Part shown: one piece after another, positions 36,301 to 47,443 of the stretch
How positions within the stretch are numbered: the first letter of the stretch is position 1
Layout: the number at the start of each line of letters is the position of its first letter
Assembly (NCBI GenBank): GCA_950106755.1
Contig: OX467088.1
Span: forward strand, 31,272,401-31,336,400
Origin: Climacium dendroides
Lineage: Eukaryota > Streptophyta > Bryopsida > Hypnales > Climaciaceae
DNA length: 64,000 bases
Reading direction: 5' to 3'
Made by a program: the position numbers and the translations under genes
The notes under the pieces: model-generated
The model's database searches: none
What the model saw: the letters and a program-made list of their open reading frames with translations, nothing else
What the model was told of the DNA's origin: nothing

Positions 36301-38992
36301 CCGGATATCTTGAGGAAACTAACGTTGAAATCCTGTGGGAACGATACACGAGTCATCTAAGGTGTTTTACATCAATTTAACACCTAAGGGTAGGATTTGT
36401 GCTTCCTTGTGCTATGACAGGTGCTGGATTGCTTAGGGTGTTGGATTGCTTGTGGCTTTATGGTTCAAGTACTTTTATTGGACTCCTACTTTGGTATTGA
36501 AGGTGCTTAGGGTGCTGGATTGCTTGTGGCCTTATGGTTCAAGTATTTTTTTGGACTCCTACTTTGGTATTGAAGGTGCTTAGGGTGCTGGATTGCTTAG
36601 GGTGCTGGATTGCTTGTGGCCTTATGGTTCAAGTACTTTTTTGGACTCCTACTTTGGTATTAAAAATGCTTAGGGTGATGGTTGCTTAGGGTGCTGGATT
36701 GCTTGTGGCCTTATGGTTCAAGTACTTTTATTGGACTCCTACTTTGGTATTGAAGGTGCTTAGGGTGCTGGATTGTTTGTGGCCTTATGGTTCAAGTACT
36801 TTTTTGGACTCCTACTTTGGTATTGAAAATGCTTAGGGTGCTGGTTGCTGAGAGTGTTGGGTTGCTTAGGATCCTGGGTTGCTTTTGGTGCAAGTTTTAA
36901 GGTGCCTAATGTGCTTTCACTTTGTCGGACTTGTATCTGAAGGTGGTATGCTTAGGGTACTTTGAACCATGTGATCCTTTTGCTTACAGCGAATGTCAGC
37001 TTGTGGACCCCTGAGCACAGGTTCTGATTTCTTTTATTTGTGTTAACTGGTATGCAACTCGAATTTTATACGGCTTTCAAGGCCAAGAACCTTGACCTTG
37101 TTTGTAGCTTGACTTTTTTTGAGAACCTGAAGCCGTGGTGGGTCAAGCGGTTGCGAATGTGGAATACCTGTTGTTGCCGATACCACCAGGAGTTGACAGA
37201 GCTGATGATTGCTCTCGACATTATGAGGACTGATAGACAGGGAATTCATTTAGATTGTTCTTGTGATTGTGCGATGATCTGTGGTGGCTTAGGGTGTGGT
37301 GAAGGTGCGGGTAGTATGTGTGCAACTCATCTTCAAGTGTATGAGAGGCTGACTAACTTGTGGACATCCATTTTGTGCAAGAAAGACGAATTGTCAATGT
37401 GGCACAAGCAGGACTGTTTAATGGGTGAATGCGTGGATTGTGGAATCCAGATGCTTCGGATTTGTCCACAAGAAATGACATCTGAGCAGATCGTCAAGTG
37501 GAAGAACATCGGATACAAGGTGGTGGGGACAACGGAAGAAGGAATCCCAAGGAAAGCCTCAACCTTGGAATATAAAGAAACAACTCCCCGTGAGTTGATC
37601 AATTACCTGAAACCCAAGTTGCAAGCGTTTGTGTTGCATAATTATGTAGCATCTTGGCAGGATTATCAATTTAAAGAGTTGTTTACCTCTGTTCCTCCTG
37701 GAACTTTAATCTCTTGCATTGATTTTTCAGAAAATTATACTTTAAAGGTTCAAAATGAGATACAAAGTATGCATTGGCACAATGATCAGGTCACAATCTT
37801 GGTTCATATCACTTACAAGTTAAACCCTGATTGGGACAGAGATAGCAATGAGGCTCTTTTGTTGAAAGAAACTCATTATTATGTATCTGATGATAAAACT
37901 CATGACTTTCTTTTTGTCCAACATTGTCTTATGCTGAATTGGGAACATGTGAAGGGCCAAGGTTTCACCCCCAATAACCATATAGTTTGGTCAGATGGAT
38001 GTAGCGGGCAATTTAAGAGTGCACGTGCTTGGTATTTCATAAGTAGATATCCTAAGTTGACTAGCAGTGCCACATTGGTAGATGGTTGCCAAATGTCTTG
38101 GAATTATTTTGGGTCTGGTCATGGGAAGGGAGAAGTAGATGGTGCAGGTGCCTTGCTGAAGAGAGAGCTCCGTAAAGAGCAGCTGAAAGCGGATGGAAGG
38201 AAGCTACAAAGTGCTGCTGAGATTGTTCAGTTCTTGAACGAGCAAGCTCTGAAGGTGCACGCAGGACCCCAAAGTGCCCGGAGTGAGACATCAAATTTTT
38301 TTTGGCTAATTCCTAGAATTGGCCTAGGTAGTGTGGACCGAAGTGACAGCAGGCAAGCGGAACGTGTACCGAGAAGCATGTCGAACCATCAATGCCGTTC
38401 GGTGACAGCAAGAGACCCAACACTCCTGCAGTATCGACAGTTGTCTTGTTTTTGCTATGTGTGTTTGGGGTATGAGACCCAGCATACTTGCTACCAATCA
38501 GACCATGTCCGAGAATTCAGTTTGTACAGGTTGAGACCCAAAGCTCCATTTCAGGCTCGAAGACTTTATGATGCAAATGAGGAGGTGGAAGCTGGCACTG
38601 GTAGAGAGTGGATTGCGGATGGTTTGTGCTTGGGGGATAATGTTGCTGTACGAGCCCCACTTGAAGAAGAGCCGTGGTGGCTCATAATCGTGGTGAAGGC
38701 AACGTACACTGTTGAGGAGGCCTTCACTAACCCAGATGAAAACACGTATTTTGCTGGAGATGTTGTTTTCAATGGAATATGGTATGAGAGGCTCAAAGAA
38801 GGGAGTCGAACGTATTTGCTAAGAAATGACAGAGAACCAAGTACGGTTTATAGCCATTTGGTGCTCACTTCCAAATTTAGTTTGCCTCCTATTGCACATC
38901 CTATCAAAAGTAGGTTATCAGGGTTTGAATTGAAGGTAGATGTCAAAGAGATCATTGATGAGGCCCTGAGGTGTGCCGTGTTATTAGACTAG
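33357..38992 (+). CDS. DDE-transposase-like protein with CCCRYH motif (gene 2)
   Basis: Exon 1 is 33357-34136 (starts MAESELQRG; an upstream in-frame start at 33258 is possible) and ends CAG|GTATTG in phase 0. Exon 2 covers about 37052-38992. Exon 1 has a basic helix and a HTH-like stretch (LAVVLGVDRRNISRARARR), then TTVSSNRKDIVSFHEG and HPTHFLQCSQ. Exon 2 has FYTAFKAKN, NLKPWWVKRLRMWNTCCCRYH, a CxC-rich segment, HNYVASWQDYQFKEL, then acidic positions typical of an RNase-H fold: CIDFSENYTLK, HIVWSDGCSGQFKSAR and GHGKGEVDGAG. This motif order is familiar from an uncharacterised protein family widespread in animals and plants that I infer to be transposon-derived. Exon 2 has no in-frame AG acceptor in the 25 nt between the preceding stop (37025) and the conserved start, so a splice-site loss or indel is likely. 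The intron holds a solo LTR. Confidence 0.65.
34540..36850. repeat. About 75-bp tandem repeats filling the gene 2 intron (split by the LTR)
   Basis: Units of the form GCTGGATTGCTTGTGGCCTT, then ATGGTTCAAGTACTTT, GGACTCCTACTTTGGTATTG and (A/G)GTGCTTAGG. One copy is at about 34540-34615 and five or six are at about 36420-36850, some with truncated or doubled starts. The solo LTR at 34616-36419 inserted inside the array. Related GTGCTTAGG-TGCTG repeats fill the large intron of gene 3. Confidence 0.85.
34616..36419. mobile_element. Solo LTR, 1804 bp, with 5-bp target duplication
   Basis: Begins TGTCGTAG and ends CTATGACA (imperfect inverted ends). It is flanked on both sides by GGTGC (34611-34615 and 36420-36424). 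There is no open frame and no second LTR, so this is most likely a solo LTR left by recombination. The body is rich in CCGGATCC-type words that also mark the 46-50 kb element. Its last bases (TTGTGCTTCCTTGTGCTATGACA-like end) resemble the end of that element. It is inserted in an intronic tandem repeat of gene 2. Confidence 0.85.
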
Positions 38993-39368
38993 AACCTAGA
39001 TGCTCTTGTAATTTGCCCTTTTCACCGTATTTTTTTTAATACGACTTACTTTTCTAATGGTGATACATGAAATACTTGGTAATTGTGCATGATAAACTGA
39101 ATTTTGGTTTTAGACTTTGTAAATTGATCTTACTTTCAATACTAGTATTGCATTTAACACTGAGATTTGAAAAATAAGACCCCTGATGATGACTTTCAAG
39201 ATGCTTTCTAGTTATGTACTTGTGATAATTTTAGGCCCAACTGTTTTGCAATTGGGGATTCATTGTGGTATATATGGTGAAATATTTTTGTACCGCATTG
39301 AGGATGCACTGGCAAAACCAAAATCCCACAAAATTGCAGCTTCAAATCCTTTGAAGTGAACATGCTTT

Positions 39369-39690
39369 GGATGCCTTCGCCAAAACTGAAAAAAGCCAAT
39401 TTTATTTTGCACTGCAGCTTCATTGCTAGAGTTGCACTAGCAAAACCAAAATTCACAAAAATTGCAGCTTGCATTAAACATGCGATGGATGCCTGAGAGC
39501 AAAACTGAAAAAAGACAGCTTGATTTTGTCAAGCAGCTTCATTGATGGGGTAGCATGGGATGCTGCGTCTCATTCTGAAGAAAGATGGATGCCTAGGAGC
39601 AAAACTGAAAAAAGATAGCTTGATTTCGTCACGCAGCTTCATTGCTACGGTAGCATGGGATGTTGTGTCTCATTCTAAAGAAAGCCAGCT
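39369..39690. repeat. About 100-115 bp tandem repeat downstream of gene 2
   Basis: Three blocks share TGGATGCCT, AGCAAAACTGAAAAAAG, GCTT(G)ATTT and CAGCTTCATTG. The last two start at 39484 and 39584 (period 100). Confidence 0.75.
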
Positions 39691-39828
39691 TGATTTCGGG
39701 GGATGACAACTGATCTGGAGTCACTGCACTACTAATCTTTAAATCAGTATCAATTAAGAAAGATCTGTGATTGTATTGCCTTGGAATTTGAATGCACCAA
39801 AGAGACCAACATTTGAGGACTTGAAGCA

Positions 39829-39945
39829 AAAATTAATAAGGACTAAAGCCTTATCTAGAGAATTTGTGACATTTGAGTAACAGAATAAAAAATTAATAAG
39901 GAGTAAAGCCTTATCTAAAGATTTTGCAACTATAAAAAGGCTAGG
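39829..39945. repeat. 59-bp direct duplication
   Basis: AAAAATTAATAAGGA(C/G)TAAA, followed by GCCTTATCTA(G/A)AGA, occurs twice with a period of about 59 bp. Confidence 0.8.
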
Positions 39946-42130
39946 TCTAGCTTAGGCAAGGGCAATTATAGGCATGAATTCTAACCCTCTACCGTGTCAT
40001 GATGTAGAGCTTTACCAAACTTTGCAAAGAAGGTATTAAAATTGGACATTTGGAAGTATACTTTAGAGTAAAAACTGTGTAAATATCTTCACAAATCGTC
40101 TACTTGTAACTTTCACATGTCTCATGCTCAAAATAGAATGATGCAAATATTTTCACAGGTAGAATGATTTTAGAAATCTAAACAATTTTAATTTATTTTT
40201 TTAAGAAGATGGATTTCTTAGCTGTCCAAATATTAGTCCATTTATAAAAAATATGTAATACATTAATTCATGAAGCATTGGTTTATATTCCTATAAGTCT
40301 TGAATTTTAGTGCACATAAAAAGATATGATGGATTGATCTACGCCTTTAAGTTCTTATTGAAGTCTACATTCGAAACATGTAAATATTTTATCATGTGCA
40401 TGTCTTTTTATAAAGTTTCTATATTGCCATTTTTATGAAGGTAGTCCTTTAGATTAAAGAATACAATGGTGTAAGTGCAATAGAAGAAAATTTGATTAAA
40501 TTATAAAGTGTTTGTATGTCTTTATGTTCAATTTACATTTCCTAATTGATTGCTAATATGTCAAAGTTTAAATGCAAGTCCACGATAGGGCAATAATATT
40601 AGATACCATTAAATGAATATGAAGAGTTTGAATTTGAATTATACAATTGGTCAACACTTGGAAACTGGATTCATTTTGGAACAACATCTAAGTCCACAAC
40701 TACTTGTCTTGTAATGCTTATTTTGGATACTATGAGATCATGTACAAACCTCATCACATTAAAGAAAAAGGAGAATTAGGATAGAAATTATAAAATATTA
40801 AATTTGAATTCAATAGTTGACAAATGTTTTTGATCCACAAAATACATGCATATTTTGATAAGACATACATGTTATATAAAATGGCTTTGCTTTGAATTAC
40901 ATAGACCTTATCTTTTAATTCACGTATAATTTAAAAAGAAAACAAAAAAGTAAATTCCCTTAGGGGGGGGGGGTCAAGCATCTCTTGATGTAATTTTAAG
41001 TTGAAAAATTTAAATTTTCCTAACTTATAGAACTTGATTGTAATTGTTTAATTTGTACATTTTCATATTGAAAAATAGTAATTTGAAGAAATTGAATTCA
41101 AGGTGATTTGGGGCAATTATTGACAAAAAAACATACAATCCCTTCTCCTAATAGGGGGTAATTATATGACATGTGGGCCTTACATAATCATCAATATTTA
41201 ATTTTTTAATTTTTAGAGAAGTATCTTTAGGATCTTATACCTTAAGTACTAGTATGAAAAAATTGGATTAAAGGTTTAGGATCCATCTATATTTAAGTTC
41301 CTTTACACCTTCTATGATTATAGACATTTTTTGAATTCTATTTTTTTAACAACTTCTTGCATTGTACATAATGAAAAAAATTAATGCAAAATTGAAATGA
41401 GGACGTAGGAGTGTATTTTGTGGAAAAAGACACTTGATTTCCATCCTTTACCAAAATATTAAGCAAAAGTTTGTCTACAATTAGATAAAAAAACAAATTC
41501 ATTAATATCTCTTTGACATAAGGAATTCAATCATCATTATTTCAATGGTGGGATTGTTCAAATAAGCTAGCTTAATGCCTTCAACAATTAATTTTTTTTA
41601 AATACACAAAATCACATTGAGAAATGGTTATTTTTTTAAAGAAGATGCATGCTTACATTGCCTAGAAAATCAGATAGTCTATAACCTTCTCATATTTAAA
41701 GGCCATATTTGTTATATAATTGAGACTTTTTGCTCTTGAGATTTTTATCCTCCAAGTCTTGACCCTAAACCACTTTATCTCTTTATCTCTTTATAAGTAA
41801 TATTTTAGGCATAGAACTAACAATGTTACCCAAACCTTAGGATCCATTATAGAATTCATCACAATTTGAGCATCAATTACTTTCCATTTCAAATACTAAT
41901 CTTTAAAATGGATTTAAGAAAACAACCATCATGTTTCAAAATCTAAAAAAACATTGAAATTACTAGCAAACATATAGGATTTCCTAGCAATCACAAAGTA
42001 GAATTTTTTTAATGAGATCTATTTAGATTGCTACATTCCCAACAATCTCGGCTTTCATCATTCTTTAAAAGCATAGTATGACTCCTAATTCTCATTTTCC
42101 ATGGCAATAGCTTGCATTGCCTTTGCTTTG

Positions 42131-42320
42131 GTAATATTAAGTAATATTAAGTAATATTAAGTAATATTAAGTAATATTAAGTAATATTAAGTAATATTAA
42201 GTAATATTAAGTAATATTAAGTAATATTAAGTAATATTAAGTAATATTAAGTAATATTAAGTAATATTAAGTAATATTAAGTAATATTAAGTAATATTAA
42301 GTAATATTAAGTAATATTAA
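42131..42320. repeat. 10-bp satellite, 19 perfect copies
   Basis: GTAATATTAA repeated exactly 19 times (190 bp) without a single change. It was either very recently expanded or is kept uniform by slippage. Confidence 0.97.
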
Positions 42321-44104
42321 GAAATTACATAGTATCTTTTGTATTATTGTCCCAATTTAAAAAAAGGGAAGTAATGAACTCATCAAGCTTAATTGAAAAG
42401 TAACTCAAAGATTCATAATTGCTCCATTCTAGATCCAAGTATTATGCAAAATTTTAGAGCACGTGGACCATTCCTTGGTGAGTGCTTAGGGGCATACTAA
42501 GAATGTAACTAAGGGATATACAACTAAAAACATCCTTGTGTAGCAAACAAAACAAACCTAACTTAAGGTATGGATTACAATTGAACAACTCTCAATTGTA
42601 AGCTAAAAATTTGCACACAAAGTCAAATATTAATCCCAAATGGAGATTACCTATAAATGGTTCCTCAAGAATCTTAACCTTCAAAATGTCAAAGTCCTTT
42701 CTTGACCCTAAACCAAGTTCCACCTAAATTCAAATACCAATCTACCAACCAAAACATTAAATACATTTTGTACCTCATGTATCACCCTATCTTGCACCAC
42801 AAATTGCTAAAAACTTTATGCATTTCACACAAGCAAATTCAAACAGGTTGAATTAAAAGAGCAATTGCACTATATTTTCACAAATTACATGGATAAGTAT
42901 AAAATAAAATCAATTGTTCTTTATCCTACTCCTAGTTACCACCTTTTGTATTTTTTCAACTTGTAAGCCAATGATTTCTGGCTGTACATCTCCTTTCCTA
43001 CATTCATATCTACGAGAACTTCCGTTCTTGGAAGGAGATCGTCTAGACAATCTTGTGGTTTTACATGCATCACCACTCTCGTTAGACACACATGATTTGC
43101 TAAGCTTCTTCCTCATGCTAGAATCATCTACACATGGATCACAAGACCTCTTTACACTAAAAGAGTATCTCTTGCCACTTGTATCAGGCGGACTTGCCAC
43201 TGCTAGATTCAACTCCACTGGACTCAGCTCCTGTAAACTAGCTTCCACTGGACTCAGCTCTACTGAATGAGTTGGCTCCATCAGATTCGTTGCAATCACC
43301 GTACTCTGCGTGGCTGCGGAGATAGGAATCCAGTAGGGTGCAAATTAGCGCTGAGAAAGCCAACAACATGAATTCAGACACGAGAATATACATTCACAAT
43401 AACTGAAAACATTGGCATCTTTGGGAAATCAACCAGCAAATTCAAACTTACCCGCCTCTTCGGGAGGACACAACAACACTGCATCAATATCCTTTGTTTT
43501 CAACATTATTGCCAAGTCATGATTTAGGGTATTGTTGCTTGTAACACCTGCTGCCTCCTTAACTGGGGAGTCAACCTCATCGAAATTGTCACCATGAAGA
43601 GTTGATTTTGTTTCAGGACGGTCTTTAAGCCCCTCCTGAAGTGGTGTGGCATCTTTCAATCTGCTACCTGAAATGCAAGCCTGGACTCTGGGCTGTACTT
43701 GATAGATTGATCCAGACGATCCTTTATCCGATTGTTTCCCCTTAGATTGTGACCCTGCAAACAAAAGACACAACTAGTCACTCAAAATTTGCCAAAAATA
43801 GCCTAACCCAGCACTATTTATGTCTTCATTGCAATAAATGAAACCAACAGCACAATAGGGACCCAATTATACATACCCTATGTATTTAAGTAGCTCAGGC
43901 TCTGCTCTGGTTAATTTCGAGATCCTAAATGTGATCCATTGCTATCCAAAATAGCCTCCGAATTACTTTGAGCACGTTCAATAACTCAAAATTGTTAATT
44001 CCTAAACCCCCGCTTGTTATATACCCTAATCAGAATTTGAAGAACACATTTTTGTGTCCGACAAGAAATTCATGAGTATTCCAGAATCCAAGTACAAATG
44101 CATG

Positions 44105-44480
44105 GGCGTCTAGCACCTAAGCACAGAGCAAGTGAGTATTCAGCACCCTGCACTTGATGCATGAATATCCAGCACCTAAGCACAGAACAAGTAAATACCA
44201 ACCACCCAAGCAGAAATACGTGAGTATATAGCACCTAAGCAAAAAAAAAGTGAATACCAACCACCCAAGTAGAAATACGTGAATATATAGCATCTAAGCA
44301 AAAAATAAGTGAATACCAACTACCCAAGCAGAAATACGTAAGTATACAACACCTAAGCACAAAACAAGTGAATACCAACCATCCAAGCAGAAATATGTAA
44401 GTTTACATCACCTAAGCACAGAATAAGTGAATACCAACCACCCAAGCATCAACTCGTGAGTATACAGCACCTAAGCACGA
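44105..44480. repeat. About 59-bp tandem repeats in the gene 3 intron
   Basis: About six units with CACCTAAGCACA(G/A)AA, AAGTGAATACCAACCACCCA and AGCAGAAATACGTGAGTATA. On the gene's own strand the core reads GTGCTTAGGTGCTG, matching the repeat core in the gene 2 intron (GTGCTTAGGGTGCTG). Confidence 0.85.
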
Positions 44481-44800
44481 ACTGAAGCACGAACACCCTC
44501 GATACCGATAGCCAAGCAGAAAACCAAGTCTGAACTCGTGAGTATCCAACACCCAAGCACAAACCCAAGCACAAACACGAGAATCATCAACAACTAAGCA
44601 CAAATCTAAGTACAAAGACAAAAATCACCAATTACTAAGCACAAACCTAAGCACCAAGCGAGAATCACCAACATCTAAGCACAAACACAAGAATCACCAA
44701 CAGCTAAGCAAAAACCAAAGCACAAACACGAGAATCACCAACAACTAAGCAAAAACCGAAGCACAAACACAAGAATCACCAGCAGCCAAGCCCAAAATCA
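44481..44800. repeat. About 38-bp tandem repeats in the gene 3 intron
   Basis: Repeated AAGCACAAACACGAGAATCA, then CCAACAACTAAGCA. Variable copies that appear derived from the neighbouring 59-bp array. Confidence 0.75.
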
Positions 44801-44934
44801 AATATAAACACTTGAGTGTCAAGCACCCAAGCCTAAACTCAGGAGTATCTAGTATCAAAGCTTCAAAGCTCGAGTATTTCAACACCATGCACAACAAAAA
44901 AGAGTATTCCAGCATCCAAGTATACTCACAACCA

Positions 44935-45165
44935 CATTCCAGCTTCTATTGCTCGAGTTCATGAGTATTCCACCAGCGAAGTACCCTTGTCACTACGTCC
45001 CAACACCCAAGCCAAACTGATGAGTACTCCAATAAGGCACCCAATTGCAACCATGTTCCAACACCCAAGTACCCTTGTCACTATGTTCCAGCACCCAAGC
45101 CAAAACTGATGAGTACTCCAATAAGGCAAGTACAATTGCAACTACGTTCCAACATCCAAGGACAA
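44935..45165. repeat. Larger direct repeats in the gene 3 intron
   Basis: TCCAACACCCAAG, GTACCCTTGTCACTA(C/T)GT and GATGAGTACTCCAATAAGGC each recur at least twice. Confidence 0.7.
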
Positions 45166-47288
45166 TCCAAAACCATACTGTAAATGTGGAAGCACTTAAA
45201 ACAATCATATTTTGTCACTGAAGCCCAACAACAATGCCAAAGTACCAAATTAGTAAAGCACCAAATTAGTAAAGCATCAGAGTTGAGGGATTCACTCACA
45301 TTCAAGGATTGGAATACCAAAACTGTCCTTCAAAGTCTCACTCAACTCCTCCATGGACCTTGCCAACGATGACTTTGCAACGTCATCTTCGACACCTAAT
45401 TCCCGTGAGCGGAAACCAAATGAACTCCACCATGCCGGATGAAAAGTCTTTTTGCAAATCACACACGCATTTTCAGTCTCTGCAACCTTGGCAATGTAGA
45501 ATGGATGATACAAATGCCTGCAGCTTGCCATAACAACATCAAACGATGTGTACCATTGGTTACAAAAAGAATAGGCTTCCAATTCAAACACAGTTCTGGC
45601 CTCATTTGACAAATGAGGATGCAGGCAAGGTTTTGGCCAGCAAGCCACTCCTCCTCCTCCTTGCTGCATCCGGTGGATCTGATCCGCAACTGCATCCTTG
45701 TATCGTCGCACCTCCTCCAACTCTCTCTTCACCACTGCCATGTCAGCCTCAAATTTCCACATGTCTAGACCAGCATCAGTATACAACTCATTTGCTTTCT
45801 TGGCCCTTCTTTGACAGTCTTCAAAACTGAAGTTAGCATACTCTAGCTACTTACATTGCACTTGTCGCTCTAACCTCAAGCTCTCTAACTTTTGTAATCC
45901 AACAACAAACAGATCATTGCCTTCATCGAGGTTGTCTCTGAATTGCTGTACCTGTTAAGAGAGAAAGAGATAATACCCTAAACTCAGAAGACATCACAAA
46001 GCTAGAATCCCTGCTAGAGCAAGACAAATTCCAGGCCGTGACACCCTAAGCCCTAAACCCGAATCCCATCAAGATCACTAAAGGACTGTGGACCCTAAAT
46101 CCTAAACCCTGATCTGAACTACATGAAACTAAGCAAGAATCCTAAACCGAATAGTAAGAAATTACTCACATTTGTCTCTAATGCTGAGATTAATAGATCG
46201 TTTTGTTGCAATCCTTCCTCCACCACCTTCACGTTCTCAGCCACTTCCTTTGCATCAGCATTTCTGTCGCAGCACAGAGTAAGCAATTTCCCTATTATAC
46301 TCACAAAAATCACTCTAGAGTATAACAAAATGACCCTAAAGATCGAACCCACGAGATCTTGTGAAGTAGCTAACTCTAACAAGGAGATAAACTCAATTAA
46401 ACCCCTTAATTCCACTTTTCCGGTTCTACCTCTAACGACCGGAACAACCAAAACCAACCGGAAAGCTTCAACCGGACTGTATCCTACTTCCGGTTTTACT
46501 AGTTCCCCGATTTCTGGACTGACTTCTCAATTCTGGACCCTACAACTTCCGGTCTTATGTATCCTCCTGGACGGATCCGATCCGGTCCACCCTTCCGTAC
46601 CCGGTTTAGTTTTACCTCTGTTTTACCATCAGAGGGTTAGCCGCTTGCTTTTGAAAGTGGTAGGCCCACCACTCCTTCCGTGACTTATAGTGGCTGAAGA
46701 CCCACTTTCCTATCCACAGATCCCCTAACTAACACGGATCTGGTTTGGTCCTTCACAATAATCCGGATAGCAACCCGAATCACAGGTCATACAAAGACCC
46801 CCCGTACGATCCTCTCATACTACAACGACCTTGACACTGATCCGTTCCGTACGAAGTTCGATAGCTACAAGTGCATCTGTCCGTTCCAACAGCCACGAAA
46901 GTTCTTCCGTTCACCCACAACGGTGGCAAGACCTCACAGGAGTCAGGATACTCGACCGGATTTCTCACCCAGGAGTTCTAGCGTAGCTAAGGAATCCCTC
47001 CCTATCCGCCTAGCCTGATCAACGGATCTCTCACCCAGAATGCTAAACTTCTGTAGCTGCTGAGGCATTGGAATCCACTCCTAACTCTTCATAACCTACT
47101 CACATGTACCTAGAACCGGAAACATACATCAAGGAGAGAAACTCTACCAACACCCCCGTACTCACCTTCCTATTCTGACTCCGTGCACTCTTGCCAATAC
47201 TCGGGAAAAATACACAAAAGTTAGTTTAAAGGAAAGTACACAAGGAAATGCCAAAAGAATTCTCTCCTCGTCTCCAGCTCAGAGACTG

Positions 47289-47297
47289 TTTTATATA
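47289..47297 (-). promoter_or_regulatory. Candidate LTR TATA box
   Basis: TATATAAAA on the minus strand inside the left LTR-like part of the 3.4-kb element, in the element's own sense. It is 1.0 kb from the terminal CA. Confidence 0.4.
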
Positions 47298-47443
47298 CAA
47301 AAAGCAAAAAGCAAAAAGTGAATACATGATTTCCGCCTCTGAAGGCACTGACAATCCGGTCCTACCTTATCCTAACCGGATTCTATTCCGGTTCCTATCT
47401 ATAAGTCCTATTTTTACAATCCTTCATGTTCCGTCTCATACAC

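Larger units (their letters stand above)
39000..42909. other. AT-rich spacer between genes 2 and 3
   Basis: 3' flanks of two convergent genes. No open frame supported. It contains two small duplications, a G11 run at about 40963 and a 10-bp satellite. Confidence 0.6.

Noticed and set aside
45829..45856. 28-nt intron removing the TAG in gene 3 exon 2 (GTAAGT..TATGCTAACTTCAG)
   Set aside because: It has striking donor, branch and acceptor look-alikes but is far too short for an intron, and removing 28 nt would break the frame that is open on both sides.
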